Shown: positions 1-8,732 of the stretch, piece after piece | Numbering within the stretch: position 1 is the stretch's first letter | How the letters are laid out: each line of letters starts with the position of its first letter | Source: an uncultured Halieaceae bacterium | Lineage (GTDB): Bacteria; Pseudomonadota; Gammaproteobacteria; Pseudomonadales; Halieaceae | Assembly: GCA_913045375.1 (NCBI GenBank) | Contig: CAJWQE010000014.1 | Span: 1-38,316 of the forward strand | Direction: 5' to 3' | Length of the DNA stretch: 38,316 nt | The notes under the pieces: generated by a model | Told to the model about the DNA's origin: nothing | Database searches by the model: none | What the model saw: only the letters and a program-made list of their open reading frames with translations | Made by a program: the position numbers and the translations under genes

Positions 1-402
1 AGCGGCAGTGACAACGATCGCAGTCGTTTGGGTATCCGCTGGCGGATCAATGACAGCGCACTGCTGGGCGAGAGGCTCCGTGCCTGGCATCTGCGTTACT
101 CCCTCACCTTGCACGCCAAACAGTGGGATCGACGCCCGGAATCGGTCTGGCAGTTGGAGCACAGCTTTCGGCTGGACTTTCCCTGGCTGAGCGACCGCCT
201 GTATCTGGCTGGATTTATCGATCACAGCTTTAATGAATCCCTGCCCAAGGGGTTTCCGGCGAACCCGATCGTTGCCGAGGCGCAGCTTGGCTGGCGGATA
301 CGCGGTGGCTGGTATGCGGTAGCCGAGTATCGCCTTAACCAATACCGGCGCTCGGATGTGAATAATCTGGCATTAGGGGTGGAGTACCGCCAGCCCTTCT
401 GA
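1..402 (+). CDS. Outer-membrane beta-barrel protein, C-terminal part (5' end outside window)
   Basis: The reading frame is open from base 1, so the gene begins upstream of the window; only about 133 residues are visible. They alternate polar and aromatic or hydrophobic residues in short blocks (for example WQLEHSFRLDF, LYLAGFIDHSF, WYAVAEYRLNQY, NLALGVEYRQPF). This is the look of successive transmembrane beta-strands, and the protein ends in Phe, the usual last residue of proteins folded by the BAM complex. I infer an integral outer-membrane barrel. Some strand spacing recalls Tsx-like channels, but I cannot assign a family from this fragment. It is followed after about 70 bases by a DUF423 gene on the same strand. 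Confidence 0.6.
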   Translation, partial: SGSDNDRSRLGIRWRINDSALLGERLRAWHLRYSLTLHAKQWDRRPESVWQLEHSFRLDFPWLSDRLYLAGFIDHSFNESLPKGFPANPIVAEAQLGWRIRGGWYAVAEYRLNQYRRSDVNNLALGVEYRQPF

Positions 403-473
403 CCGCCGCTGGCTTTGCGCGGCACGCCCGGCACTTTACAATACGCCCAGTTTTCACAGGGGTATCAATCTCT

Positions 474-842
474 ATGGCTTTTCTCTTGGCGGGTATTTCC
501 GGTTTTCTTGCAGTGGCGCTTGGCGCATTTGGTGCCCATGGGCTGAAACAGCGTCTGTCTGCCGACATGATGGCGGTGTATGAAACGGCAGTGCAGTACC
601 ACTTTTATCACACGCTGGCACTGTTGCTGGTTGCGGTGATGTTGCAGCAGGGGGGGCAGAGCGCAGCGCTGCGCGCGTCGGTTTGGTTGTTTGGGCTGGG
701 CATCGTGGTGTTCAGTGGCAGCCTCTACGCACTGGCGATTAGCGGCGTTAAAATTCTGGGCGCGATTACGCCCATCGGTGGTGTGCTGTTCCTGATTGGC
801 TGGGCCTGCCTCGCCTACACCGGCTTCCGGAGTCTGTCATGA
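474..842 (+). CDS. DUF423 (YgdD-type) small inner-membrane protein
   Basis: A 122-residue protein made almost entirely of four hydrophobic segments (about residues 2-20, 41-60, 68-90 and 94-115). It carries the N-terminal signature of DUF423, GFLAVALGAFGAHGLK, and the following YxTAVQYHFYHTLALL block. The length is normal for the family. The family is a conserved inner-membrane protein of unknown function. The stop codon overlaps the trmB start by four bases (ATGA), so the two are probably translated together. No function can be given beyond membrane location. Confidence 0.9.
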   Translation: MAFLLAGISGFLAVALGAFGAHGLKQRLSADMMAVYETAVQYHFYHTLALLLVAVMLQQGGQSAALRASVWLFGLGIVVFSGSLYALAISGVKILGAITPIGGVLFLIGWACLAYTGFRSLS

Positions 843-1528
843 GTGAGACTGCGAAGAAAATGCGCCGCATCCGCAGCTTTGTGCTGCGCACCGGGCGGAT
901 GACGGAAGGTCAAAAGCGCGCCTACGATCTGCACTGGCCCAGCAAAGGTCTGGAGCTGAAAAACGACGCCATCGTGCTGCCCGAGGTGTTTGGTCGCGAC
1001 GCGCCCGTAGTGCTGGAAATCGGTTTTGGCATGGGTGACAGTCTTGTTGCCATGGCAGAGCAAAACCCCGAATCGCGCTACCTCGGTATTGAAGTGCATA
1101 CGCCCGGTGTTGGTAAGCTTTTGGCCGATGTCGAGCGACGGGGCATTCGTAATTTAAAGGTATTTTCTGATGATGCGGTGCAGGTGTTGGAGGATGTCAT
1201 ACCGGTCAACTCGGTTGATCTCATGCAAATCTTTTTTCCCGATCCTTGGCATAAAAAACGGCATCATAAGCGGCGTTTGATTCAGCCTGACTTCGTAAGC
1301 CTCGCAGTCTCTAGACTCGCATCCGGCGGTCATATGCATCTGGCAACAGACTGGGAGCCTTACGCCGAGCATATGATGGATGTGTTATCTGCGTCGGAAG
1401 CGCTAGAGAATGTGGCTGGTGAGCGACAGTTTTCCCCTCGCCCCGAGTCCCGGCCTGAAACCAAGTTTGAACGCCGAGGCCATCGTTTGGGGCACGGCGT
1501 CTGGGACTTACTGTTCACCAAACGCTGA
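839..1528 (+). CDS. trmB: tRNA (guanine-N7-)-methyltransferase
   Basis: TrmB methylates N7 of G46 in the variable loop of many tRNAs, using SAM, in the cytoplasm. The 229-residue product has the family's N-terminal block (RSFVLRTGRMTEGQ), the SAM-binding motif VLEIGFGMGDS near residue 60, the acidic LGIEVHTPGVG strand, and the catalytic-region signature QIFFPDPWHKKRHHKRR around residues 130-145. It ends with the conserved TKFERRGHRLGHGVWDL stretch. Length is typical. The start is fixed by the ATGA overlap with the DUF423 gene. The gene ends convergently with hemW about 100 bases away. Confidence 0.96.
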   Translation: MSETAKKMRRIRSFVLRTGRMTEGQKRAYDLHWPSKGLELKNDAIVLPEVFGRDAPVVLEIGFGMGDSLVAMAEQNPESRYLGIEVHTPGVGKLLADVERRGIRNLKVFSDDAVQVLEDVIPVNSVDLMQIFFPDPWHKKRHHKRRLIQPDFVSLAVSRLASGGHMHLATDWEPYAEHMMDVLSASEALENVAGERQFSPRPESRPETKFERRGHRLGHGVWDLLFTKR

Positions 1529-1560
1529 GACGTTGCTAGCCAAAGTACCGTCCAACAACA

Positions 1561-1607
1561 GCGCCCCTTGCTGAAAGCCCCTCTGCTAACAGCCCTCATT
1601 GGGGCGC
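1561..1607. repeat. Inverted repeat between convergent trmB and hemW
   Basis: Arms GCGCCCC (1561-1567) and GGGGCGC (1601-1607) are perfect complements separated by 33 bases, with a smaller GCTG/CAGC pair nested inside. It sits in the roughly 100-base gap between two genes that run towards each other. It may therefore fold in both transcripts and help end them, but neither side has a clear run of T, so it is not a textbook terminator. Confidence 0.35.
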
Positions 1608-1629
1608 CAATAAAATGCCTCAACCAGCG

Positions 1630-2778
1630 CTAAACAAACGCCTCGATAAGTGTGTCGAGGTATTGATAACCTCTAGCGGTGGCTTTGAGCTTGGTCGTGT
1701 CCTCTTCCATTAGCCCTCGGCGACGCTGCTCCTCCAAATTCTGGCGAACTACTTCTCGCGAGAGTGCAGTCCTCTTCTCAAATAAGGTCGCGTCAACGCC
1801 CTCCTTGAGTCGTAGGGCGTTCATCATGAATTCCGCTGGAAGGTCCGATGGCTCAATGGTCCGCAATAGCTGCGAGTACGGAGTGGTCAGAGGTGCCGCG
1901 AATTGTTCAAGGTAATGTTTTGGATGCCGCGTTCGATTGAAACGGTGCACGCCGGTCGCGTCAGTCACTTTGCCATGCGCGCCCGCGCCAATCGCTAGAT
2001 AGTCACCAAATTGCCAGTAATTAAGGTTATGAATGGATCTCTGTCCCGAGGCACTCCACGCCGAGACTTCGTATTGTGCTATTCCTGCTGCATTGAATAG
2101 CGCCTCAGCCTTTTGCTGCATGGGCTCAATTAGGTCGTCTGTCGGCAATAAAGGCGGCGCTGACCAAAACGCGGTGTTGCGTTCAATGGTGAGCTGGTAC
2201 CACGAGAAGTGATCGATTCCGTGCTCAATCCCGGTGCTAATGTCCTCCAGCCCGTCTTCTATCGTTTGGTCGGGGAGGCCATACATTAAGTCGATATTCA
2301 GCCGATCAAAGCCCGCCGATCGTGCCAACGCTATCGCCTTGCTGGCCTCATCTCCCGAATGAATTCGTCCGAGCTTAGACAGGTGCCGCTGGTTAAAACT
2401 TTGTACCCCGATACTGAGACGGTTAACCCCAGCGTGTCGGTAGGCGTCATACTTTTGGGCCTCTGCGCTACCCGGATTGCTTTCAAGTGTGATCTCGCAG
2501 TGTTCTGCTAACCGAAGTCGCTGCTGGATACCCTCTAGAATCCGCAGAATGGCATCACCTGAGAACAGGCTAGGTGTACCACCCCCGAAAAAGATAGAAA
2601 CGAGCTCGCGACCTTCTGCCCAGCCAAGTTGCTGATCTAAGTCGTTAAGAAGTGCGTCGACGTAGGGGTTCTCAAGTGAAGGATCAAAGTTCTCATGAGA
2701 ATTGAAGTCGCAGTAAGGACACTTGCGTTCACACCAAGGAATATGGACGTATAACGCTAGGGGTATGTGCTTAATCAC
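1630..2778 (-). CDS. hemW: HemW, radical SAM heme chaperone (coproporphyrinogen III oxidase-like)
   Basis: The 382-residue product starts with the radical SAM motif CX3CX2C (Cys16, Cys20, Cys23 in HIPWCERKCPYCDF), which holds a 4Fe-4S cluster. It continues with FFGGGTPSLF, the glycine-rich SAM-binding stretch, and LSIGVQSFN. It is often annotated as oxygen-independent coproporphyrinogen oxidase, but the length and HemW-type N-terminus fit the heme chaperone instead, which passes heme to respiratory proteins. Translation starts at GTG and overlaps the rdgB stop by four bases (GTGA), as in the usual rdgB-hemW pair. Confidence 0.93.
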   Translation of the reverse strand: MIKHIPLALYVHIPWCERKCPYCDFNSHENFDPSLENPYVDALLNDLDQQLGWAEGRELVSIFFGGGTPSLFSGDAILRILEGIQQRLRLAEHCEITLESNPGSAEAQKYDAYRHAGVNRLSIGVQSFNQRHLSKLGRIHSGDEASKAIALARSAGFDRLNIDLMYGLPDQTIEDGLEDISTGIEHGIDHFSWYQLTIERNTAFWSAPPLLPTDDLIEPMQQKAEALFNAAGIAQYEVSAWSASGQRSIHNLNYWQFGDYLAIGAGAHGKVTDATGVHRFNRTRHPKHYLEQFAAPLTTPYSQLLRTIEPSDLPAEFMMNALRLKEGVDATLFEKRTALSREVVRQNLEEQRRRGLMEEDTTKLKATARGYQYLDTLIEAFV

Positions 2779-3362
2779 CGAGCTTGCTTGAGTAGCGGCT
2801 CAAGTGCCTTGAGCGCCTTGGCGCGGTGACTGACGCGCTGCTTGTCTTCACGGGCCATTTCGGCCGCGGTCGTTGCAGCGTCATCTGGAATAAACAGGGG
2901 ATCATAACCGAATCCACCTTCACCTTTTGGTGAAAACCCAATGCTGCCATGCCATCGCCCCTCGGCAATGATTGGCATGGGATCTGTTGCTGACTTTACG
3001 ACAGCGATAACCGCCACATAAAAGGCAGCACGATCCTCGGCTTCCAAACCTTTCATTTCGTCCAGAAGCTTGGTGTTGTTAGCGCTGTCACCCAGACCGG
3101 AATAGCGGGCCGAGTAAATGCCCGGCGCACCGCCTAGGGCCGGGACGACGAGACCCGAGTCGTCTGCAATTGCCGGTAAGCCTGTGGCCTCTGATGCATG
3201 CCGCGCCTTGATCAGGGCATTTTCAATGAACGACAAGCCTGTCTCATCGGCATCAGTGACATCGTAGTCTCGCTGTGGCGCCACCGTGAGGCCCATATGG
3301 TGAAATAGCTCAGAGAATTCGCTGAGCTTTCCTGCGTTATTGCTCGCTAAAACGAACGGCAC
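2775..3362 (-). CDS. rdgB: dITP/XTP pyrophosphatase (RdgB/HAM1 family)
   Basis: RdgB hydrolyses non-canonical purine nucleoside triphosphates (dITP, XTP, ITP) to monophosphates and keeps them out of DNA and RNA. The 195-residue protein has the N-terminal substrate loop LASNNAGK, the central catalytic and metal region ADDSGLVVPALGG followed by GIYSARYSG, and the family's GFGYDPLFIP and SHRAKAL motifs near the C-terminus. It begins at GTG and sits seven bases downstream of the DUF4426 gene. Its stop overlaps the hemW start, so it is part of the metX-metW-DUF4426-rdgB-hemW transcription unit. Confidence 0.96.
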   Translation of the reverse strand: MPFVLASNNAGKLSEFSELFHHMGLTVAPQRDYDVTDADETGLSFIENALIKARHASEATGLPAIADDSGLVVPALGGAPGIYSARYSGLGDSANNTKLLDEMKGLEAEDRAAFYVAVIAVVKSATDPMPIIAEGRWHGSIGFSPKGEGGFGYDPLFIPDDAATTAAEMAREDKQRVSHRAKALKALEPLLKQAR

Positions 3363-3368
3363 GCAGCG

Positions 3369-3797
3369 TCACTCCTGACGCCACAATTGTGTTTTGAAGG
3401 TGTAGCTGTAGGTCTTATCGGACCCTTCGGGCGTGAAATCAAATTCAAAAAAGCGGTACTCGCGATCAAGAAACTCGAATGGAACGAGGTAGTAGGTAGC
3501 CCGCCCTTCTCGCACCTCTTTTATTTTCATGTCTCCGCCTGTAATGAGATCCCAGGTTCGTCCGGAAATCTCCATGGGTCGCCCCTCGACATCACCCGCA
3601 TCAGCATCCCTAACGCTCAGGGTTAGCATGGCTTTGTCTTTGCCTCTTGGAATGCCGAATTGAGCGGCAATATCGGCCGTTAAAAAGGTGCTGTAGACAA
3701 TGCTGTAATGCAATTCGAATTCATCAAATCGCTCTGATTGTTGAGCGCTTGCCAGTGTCGCCCAAAGCAGGCAGCAGACTGCGAAAAGGTATTTCAT
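3369..3797 (-). CDS. DUF4426 periplasmic protein
   Basis: The 142-residue product begins with a clear signal peptide ([20 protein letters not shown], cleavage predicted after ASA). A beta-rich domain follows, with FELHYSIVYSTFLT near its start and FFEFDFTPEGSDKTYSYTFKTQLWRQ at its end; the pattern is that of DUF4426. Function is unknown. A longer frame extends upstream to 3845, but the start at 3797 is chosen because it opens directly on the signal peptide and overlaps the metW stop by four bases (ATGA). The gene is regularly found between metW and rdgB in gammaproteobacteria, which suggests co-transcription rather than a proven role in methionine synthesis. Confidence 0.85.
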   Translation of the reverse strand: MKYLFAVCCLLWATLASAQQSERFDEFELHYSIVYSTFLTADIAAQFGIPRGKDKAMLTLSVRDADAGDVEGRPMEISGRTWDLITGGDMKIKEVREGRATYYLVPFEFLDREYRFFEFDFTPEGSDKTYSYTFKTQLWRQE

Positions 3798-4384
3798 CGT
3801 CGGGTGATCCTGTAACTCGCAGACTTCGCGAACAGATTGGGCCAAAGCTGCGCTAACAGTCCCGCACGTGAAGACATGCGGCGTTCTACGACAACGATAT
3901 TGAGGTCTTTACAGAGCGTTTCAAAGTCGGCGACCGTACAAAAGTGAATATTGGGCGTATCAAACCAGCTGTAGGGAAGCGCCTTGGTCTTTGGCATTCG
4001 CCCACTGAGCAGAAGTGACAGCCGAGATCGCCAGTGCCCAAAGTTAGGAAAGGTCACTATCGCCTCGTTGCCGATGCTGACAATTCGTTCAAGCACGGCG
4101 TGGGGCCGCTCGAGCACCTGAAGCGAGTAGGCAATAATCACCGCATCAAAACGGCTCCCTTCGAAGTTAAGCAAGCCATCTTCCATGTCCTGCTGCACGA
4201 CGCACAAGCCCTTGCTAACAGCGGCAATAATATTCGCAGGGTCAATATCGACTCCTAGGCCCTCAACGCGTTTCTCGGCCTGTAATCGATGCAGTAGCTC
4301 CCCGTCGCCACAGCCGAGATCAAGGACCTTGCCGCCCTCAGGCACCCAGGACACGATGGTGTCGATATCACCACGTTGCATCAT
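3794..4384 (-). CDS. metW: MetW, class I SAM-dependent methyltransferase-like methionine biosynthesis protein
   Basis: MetW is a Rossmann-fold protein nearly always encoded next to MetX. The first 25 residues contain the SAM-binding motif [12 protein letters not shown], later followed by VDIDPANI and [15 protein letters not shown]. About 196 residues, normal for the family. Its exact reaction is not established; it is linked to homoserine acylation or methionine formation by gene neighbourhood. I use the start at 4384 because it overlaps the metX stop by four bases (ATGA); an upstream in-frame ATG at 4405 would lie inside metX. It is followed by another four-base overlap with the DUF4426 gene. 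Confidence 0.92.
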   Translation of the reverse strand: MMQRGDIDTIVSWVPEGGKVLDLGCGDGELLHRLQAEKRVEGLGVDIDPANIIAAVSKGLCVVQQDMEDGLLNFEGSRFDAVIIAYSLQVLERPHAVLERIVSIGNEAIVTFPNFGHWRSRLSLLLSGRMPKTKALPYSWFDTPNIHFCTVADFETLCKDLNIVVVERRMSSRAGLLAQLWPNLFAKSASYRITRR

Positions 4385-5523
4385 GTTGCTACCCGTCCCA
4401 TCCACGCACTGAATAGAGCGAGATAGTTCGCATCGTCCAATAGGAAGGCGTCGTGACCCGCATCAGATTCGATATCCGAGTAGGTCACTCGTTTCTCCGC
4501 TGATAGCAACGCGTTGGCCATTTCTTGGGAGCGCGATGGTGCAAATCGCCAGTCAGAGCTGAACGAGATAATTAAAAACTCGGCACTGGCATCTCTCAGG
4601 GCTTCGGTTAGATCTCCCTGACCGCGTGCTGACAGATCAAATCGATCCAGCGCCCTTGTCATCAATACATAGGTGTTGGCGTCAAAGCGGCTGACAAACT
4701 GACTCCCTTGATACCGAAGATAACTTTCAACCTGAAAAACGGGTTCCTCGTCATCTTGTGGGTCAAAACTTCCCTGTCGCAATTCACGCCCGAAGCGATC
4801 GGTCATCTTGTCGGCGGACATATAGGTGAGGTGACCCACCATACGCGCCAGTGCCATGCCCTGCGCCGGGTTAGAGTCGGCCTCCAAGTAATTTCCATCG
4901 TGCCACTCAGGGTCTGAAAATATTGCCTGTCGAGCAATCTCATTAAACGCGATGTTCTGTGCTGTAAGACCTGGTGCGGCCGCAATAGCGACACAGTGCG
5001 ATACCCAGTCTGGATACCGGACCGACCATTCCAGCGCCTGCATACCCCCTAAACTTCCCCCGATGACCGCTGCCCAGTGCTGAATATTCAGGTGCTCAGC
5101 CAGTCGTTTCTGAGTTTCGACCCAGTCTGCCACGGTGACTTGGGGGAAGTGAGACCCCCAGGGCTCTCCTGTCGCCTCGCATAGGCTGCTGGGCCCGGTG
5201 GAGCCATCGCAGCCACCAATGTTATTGGGGCACACCACAAAAAAGCGATTGGTATCGATAGGTTTACCCGGACCAATCACAGTATCCCACCACCCTGGTT
5301 TGGTGTCGCTCTCGGAGTGAAAGCCTGCCGCGTGGTGGTTTCCTGAAAGCGCGTGGCATACCAGCACGGCGTTGCTTCCGTCAGCAGAAAGTTCGCCGTA
5401 GGTCTCGTAGATAAGTTCGAAACCATCAAGTACCTCACCGGATTCGAGATACAGGGGCTCGGGGAAGTGCGCACGCTGCGGGCTCACTACGCCGACACTG
5501 TTTTTTAGATTGGTTTGCGTCAT
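4381..5523 (-). CDS. metX: Homoserine O-acyltransferase (MetX family)
   Basis: MetX transfers an acyl group from acyl-CoA to the hydroxyl of homoserine, the committing step of methionine synthesis. The 380-residue alpha/beta hydrolase has the nucleophile elbow GGSLGGMQ (Ser157), an acid at Asp324 (FSSDWRF) and a catalytic His357 (DAGHDAF). It also has the family signatures [14 protein letters not shown] and [14 protein letters not shown]. Whether it uses succinyl-CoA or acetyl-CoA cannot be read safely from these motifs; gammaproteobacterial MetX proteins paired with MetW are often succinyltransferases. The start at 5523 (MTQTNLK) is chosen over a longer frame to 5697, which would overlap yggT. 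Confidence 0.94.
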   Translation of the reverse strand: MTQTNLKNSVGVVSPQRAHFPEPLYLESGEVLDGFELIYETYGELSADGSNAVLVCHALSGNHHAAGFHSESDTKPGWWDTVIGPGKPIDTNRFFVVCPNNIGGCDGSTGPSSLCEATGEPWGSHFPQVTVADWVETQKRLAEHLNIQHWAAVIGGSLGGMQALEWSVRYPDWVSHCVAIAAAPGLTAQNIAFNEIARQAIFSDPEWHDGNYLEADSNPAQGMALARMVGHLTYMSADKMTDRFGRELRQGSFDPQDDEEPVFQVESYLRYQGSQFVSRFDANTYVLMTRALDRFDLSARGQGDLTEALRDASAEFLIISFSSDWRFAPSRSQEMANALLSAEKRVTYSDIESDAGHDAFLLDDANYLALFSAWMGRVAT

Positions 5524-5528
5524 CGCTA

Positions 5529-6119
5529 CTAGATTCCGATGACGAACCGCGGCATTCCCACGGCAACTGCCATGTGACCTAGCGAGACTCGTACAACGTT
5601 GAGCGCTATAAACAAAATAATCGGCGAGAAATCCAACCCTCCCATAGGCGGTAAAACTTGTCTTAATGGCGCCATGACAGGCTCGGTAAGCTCCCAAATA
5701 AACTCAACGGCGGGATGTGAGCTTTGCGGAGCTAAGAAACTCACGACGATCATCGCAATGACACTGTAGAAGATGATGCTGACCAACAGTCCTGCAGCGC
5801 CGAGTGCGCTCCAGATGAGTGCTTGCAGAACATTGAAGGCATCCAATTGACCCACTAGTCCGAGCATCAGCGCGATAAACACCACCTGTATGAGTATCAG
5901 TGCGAGCAGCGCGCCGGGGCTGAATCGATTGCCACTTGGCAGAAGGCGTGACAGGGGCAGCACGATGACATTCGTCACGCGCCTGAGTGTCATTGATATG
6001 GGGTTGTAGCCACTCACCCCGCACAGCTGAGCAAGGAATCGCACAGCGATCAGGAGCATGGCAAGGCTGAAGAGTGGCTGAACGATGGTCATGCCGATAT
6101 CGGTTAATGCACTGTTCAT
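5529..6119 (-). CDS. yggT: YggT family integral membrane protein
   Basis: A 196-residue very hydrophobic protein with two copies of the YggT repeat. The first is about residues 10-100, with [20 protein letters not shown]. The second is about residues 105-190, with [19 protein letters not shown] and then [17 protein letters not shown]. Each repeat has two membrane segments around a conserved proline-rich loop. The family resembles plant CCB3 and has been linked to membrane and osmotic homeostasis, but its molecular role is not settled. It overlaps the proC stop by four bases (ATGA) and lies five bases upstream of metX, so the run proC-yggT-metX-metW is probably one transcription unit. Confidence 0.93.
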   Translation of the reverse strand: MNSALTDIGMTIVQPLFSLAMLLIAVRFLAQLCGVSGYNPISMTLRRVTNVIVLPLSRLLPSGNRFSPGALLALILIQVVFIALMLGLVGQLDAFNVLQALIWSALGAAGLLVSIIFYSVIAMIVVSFLAPQSSHPAVEFIWELTEPVMAPLRQVLPPMGGLDFSPIILFIALNVVRVSLGHMAVAVGMPRFVIGI

Positions 6120-6946
6120 GCACCAAACTCCTTACTTAGTTCCAACGAGCGACGGGCAGCTGCCTGTGTTGCCTGCGCTACAATGCCTCGAATATCGGCT
6201 GCCTCAAAGGCCTGAATGGCTTGCTCGGTCGTACCCCCCGGACTTGTGACATTCTTGCGCAGTGTCGCCGCATCCTCGCTACTGAGGCTCGCTAGCCGCG
6301 AAGCGCCCAGCGCAGTTTGAAGGGCGAGTTTACGAGCACTCTCACCGTTCATACCAAGGGCAATGGCGGCGTCTGTAAGGCTTTCAATAAACAGGAAGAA
6401 ATACGCCGGCCCACTGCCAGATATGGCCGTTACAACATCGAGGTCAGACTCGTTCTCAACCCAAACACATTGCCCCACACTCGACATGACGCGCTCGGCG
6501 AGTGCTTTACCCTCAGCTGAACCCGCCTCTCTACTGGCGAATAGTCCTGTCATTCCCTCGCCAACCAGGGCGGGGGTATTGGGCATGCAGCGGATGATAT
6601 GCCCGGTATCTGAAAGGCCCAACAACGCAGCCAGCGATTCAGCATTGATACCAGCAACGATCGATAGAACTAACGAGTGAGTCCCCAGCTGTCCCGCCAG
6701 GGGTTGCAGTGCGGCTTTGGTAATTTGCGGTTTGATGGCAAGCACGATCAAGTCAGCCAATAGCGCCTCGCCCGGGGCACTATCGAATATGTGTTCGATA
6801 CCCGCCCGACGTGCGTTGTCCTGCGCTGCGGCCGAGGGGTCTACCACGGAGAGGTTGGTGGCACTGAATCCATTGTAGAGCAGCCCACCATAAATGGCAC
6901 GGGCCATATTGCCACCACCGATAAAGGTAACCGTAGGTTGAGTCAC
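6116..6946 (-). CDS. proC: Pyrroline-5-carboxylate reductase
   Basis: ProC reduces 1-pyrroline-5-carboxylate to proline with NAD(P)H, the last step of proline synthesis. The 276-residue product has the N-terminal dinucleotide-binding motif FIGGGNMARAIYGGL, the CMPNTPALVGEG block near residue 120, the substrate-site stretch AISGSGPAYFFLFIE near residue 170, and the family signature VTSPGGTTEQAI near residue 235. The length is typical. It follows yggS by about 25 bases and overlaps yggT by four bases, the conserved yggS-proC-yggT order. Confidence 0.97.
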   Translation of the reverse strand: MTQPTVTFIGGGNMARAIYGGLLYNGFSATNLSVVDPSAAAQDNARRAGIEHIFDSAPGEALLADLIVLAIKPQITKAALQPLAGQLGTHSLVLSIVAGINAESLAALLGLSDTGHIIRCMPNTPALVGEGMTGLFASREAGSAEGKALAERVMSSVGQCVWVENESDLDVVTAISGSGPAYFFLFIESLTDAAIALGMNGESARKLALQTALGASRLASLSSEDAATLRKNVTSPGGTTEQAIQAFEAADIRGIVAQATQAAARRSLELSKEFGA

Positions 6947-6970
6947 GCGCTGTTTCCCCTGAAGTCGTTC

Positions 6971-7663
6971 CTAAGTATACCGCGCGCCGAAGATATCTGT
7001 GCCAATTCGGACCATCGTGGATCCCTCGGCGATCGCCGCTTCCATATCCGCCGACATTCCCATCGATAGCTCCGTCATTTCTATGGGCAAGCCCTCCATG
7101 TTGAGCAGATCTGAGATTCGTCCAAACTGCTCGCGTTGGCGAGAGAGCTCTGAGCACGGGGCAGGAATGGCCATGATCCCCCGAAGATCGAGTCGATCGA
7201 AGTTGTGAATAGTGGTTGCTAGCTCCAGTAATTCATCGCTTGAGACAACGCCAGATTTACTCGCTTCAACCGGCATATTCACCTGAATGCAGACCTTTAG
7301 CGGTGCTCTCTCATCGGGCCGTTGTGCATTTAACCGCTGTGCAATTTTCAGCCTGTCTATAGAGTGGATCCAATCGAAATGTTCCGCGACCTGTCGCGTT
7401 TTATTCGATTGTAATGGGCCTAGAAAATGCCAGGTAATGTCCAGATCGCTGCATTGGATGCACTTTTCGACCGCCTCTGTGACGTAGTTTTCACCGAAAT
7501 CCGAAATGCCGGCATGAAATGCTGCTCGGACGTCCTCGACCGGTTTTGTTTTACTCACGGCGATCAAACGAATGTCACCTGCCACTCGATTTACCGCGTC
7601 TGCAGCAGAGGATATTCGGCTTTTGACCTGTGATATGTTGCTATGTAATTCAGAGTGATCCAT
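6971..7663 (-). CDS. yggS: Pyridoxal phosphate homeostasis protein (YggS/PLPBP family)
   Basis: A 230-residue PLP-binding protein with a single TIM-barrel domain, like the N-terminal half of alanine racemase but without racemase activity. The PLP lysine is Lys38 in LIAVSKTKP. Other family blocks are FGENYVTEAVEK, WHFLGPLQSNKTR, RGIMAIPAP and LSMGMSADMEAAIAEGSTMVRIG, the last being the phosphate-binding end. The family buffers free pyridoxal phosphate and affects amino-acid pools. It lies just upstream of proC. In Pseudomonas a pilT gene usually neighbours yggS; here ruvX lies directly on the other side. Confidence 0.96.
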   Translation of the reverse strand: MDHSELHSNISQVKSRISSAADAVNRVAGDIRLIAVSKTKPVEDVRAAFHAGISDFGENYVTEAVEKCIQCSDLDITWHFLGPLQSNKTRQVAEHFDWIHSIDRLKIAQRLNAQRPDERAPLKVCIQVNMPVEASKSGVVSSDELLELATTIHNFDRLDLRGIMAIPAPCSELSRQREQFGRISDLLNMEGLPIEMTELSMGMSADMEAAIAEGSTMVRIGTDIFGARYT

Positions 7664-7720
7664 GGTTGTATTTTACGTGGGTGTTTCCCCTGCAGAAACC
7701 ACATAATGGTGGCTAGACCG

Positions 7721-8143
7721 TTAGTGGCTGTTCTGTAGCCAGCTTTCCAAAATGATCGAAGCGGCTAAATCGTCAATAGGGTGCGTTGCGTAATCGCCTT
7801 TATGCCCCATCTCACGGGCCCGCGACTTAGCTTCTTTGGAGCTGAAACGCTCGTCATGCAGTACAACGTCGAGTTGTAAGCGGCCATTTAACTGTCGTGC
7901 AAAGCGTGAGGCTTTATAGGAGAGTTCTGTGGCCTGCCCTGACTCGTCGATCGGGTTGCCAACGACGAGGCTATCAGGCTGCCATTCTTCTATTAGCGCA
8001 ACGACGGCGTCCCAATTGGGCTTGCCATTGTTGGCGGACAGAATCGTCAGTGGGCGGGCCTCGTTTGTCAGGGTGTTTCCAACCGCGACACCAATATTCG
8101 AAAGGCCGAAATCAAAGCATAAAAGCGTAGAGACTGAACTCAC
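7721..8143 (-). CDS. ruvX: Putative pre-16S rRNA nuclease / Holliday junction resolvase-like (RuvX/YqgF)
   Basis: A 140-residue RNase H-fold nuclease. The first acidic residue is Asp11 in LLCFDFGLSNIGVAV; the middle motif VVGNPID and the catalytic region HDERFSSKEAKSR follow; the last acidic motif is HPIDDLAASIILESWL. In E. coli the protein takes part in 16S rRNA 5'-end maturation, and it was earlier proposed as a resolvase. It starts at GTG directly after the yqgE stop, with no intervening base, the usual yqgE-yqgF coupling. Confidence 0.94.
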   Translation of the reverse strand: MSSVSTLLCFDFGLSNIGVAVGNTLTNEARPLTILSANNGKPNWDAVVALIEEWQPDSLVVGNPIDESGQATELSYKASRFARQLNGRLQLDVVLHDERFSSKEAKSRAREMGHKGDYATHPIDDLAASIILESWLQNSH

Positions 8144-8713
8144 CTAGCTGTGACCTGCTTGCTGTGTCAGTAGGTGGATATCAATGCCAAGGAGTTTCCC
8201 CGCTGCGGCAAACTTTTCCGTCACCTGAGTATTGAATAGGACGTCTCGGCTTGCCGGCGTGGTCAGCCAGCTATTCTCTGCAATCTCCTGCTCGAGCTGC
8301 CCAGCAGACCAGCCCGCGTAGCCCAGTGTCACCACATGCTGATCAGGACCCGTTCCTGAGGCAATATCAACCAGCACATCTTTTGATGTTGTTAGCCAGA
8401 CTTCATCATTTACCTTCAGCGTCGCGTCGTAGGTGACGCCCGGCGAATGAAGAACGAACCCCCGGTCCACTTTCACCGGGCCTCCCGCCAAAACGGCAAC
8501 CTCATCGTGACTCAGTAGCGGCTGGATGTTTAGGTGCTCGAAAATATCGGCAAGCTGAAGATCTAATGGTTTGTTTATCACAATGCCCATCGCACCCGCT
8601 TCACCATGTTCACAAATATAGGTGACCGTGCTTTTGAAAAAGCCCGATTCGATGACAGGCGTTGAAATCAAAAACTGCCCTCTCAGCGAGTCGGTGGTTC
8701 GTTGGACATCCAT
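8144..8713 (-). CDS. yqgE: YqgE/AlgH family protein
   Basis: A 189-residue protein of the YqgE/AlgH family (UPF0301). Signatures are GQFLISTPVIESGFFKSTV near the N-terminus, YICEHGEAGAMGIVINKPL, AVLAGGPV near residue 88, and VTLGYAGWSAGQLEQEI near residue 130. In Pseudomonas the homologue is the alginate regulator AlgH, but the biochemical function is not known. It is directly followed by ruvX and preceded by the tonB remnant and gshB, the conserved gshB-tonB-yqgE-ruvX order of pseudomonads. Confidence 0.94.
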   Translation of the reverse strand: MDVQRTTDSLRGQFLISTPVIESGFFKSTVTYICEHGEAGAMGIVINKPLDLQLADIFEHLNIQPLLSHDEVAVLAGGPVKVDRGFVLHSPGVTYDATLKVNDEVWLTTSKDVLVDIASGTGPDQHVVTLGYAGWSAGQLEQEIAENSWLTTPASRDVLFNTQVTEKFAAAGKLLGIDIHLLTQQAGHS

Positions 8714-8732
8714 CGTAATAAAACTTCTTTCC

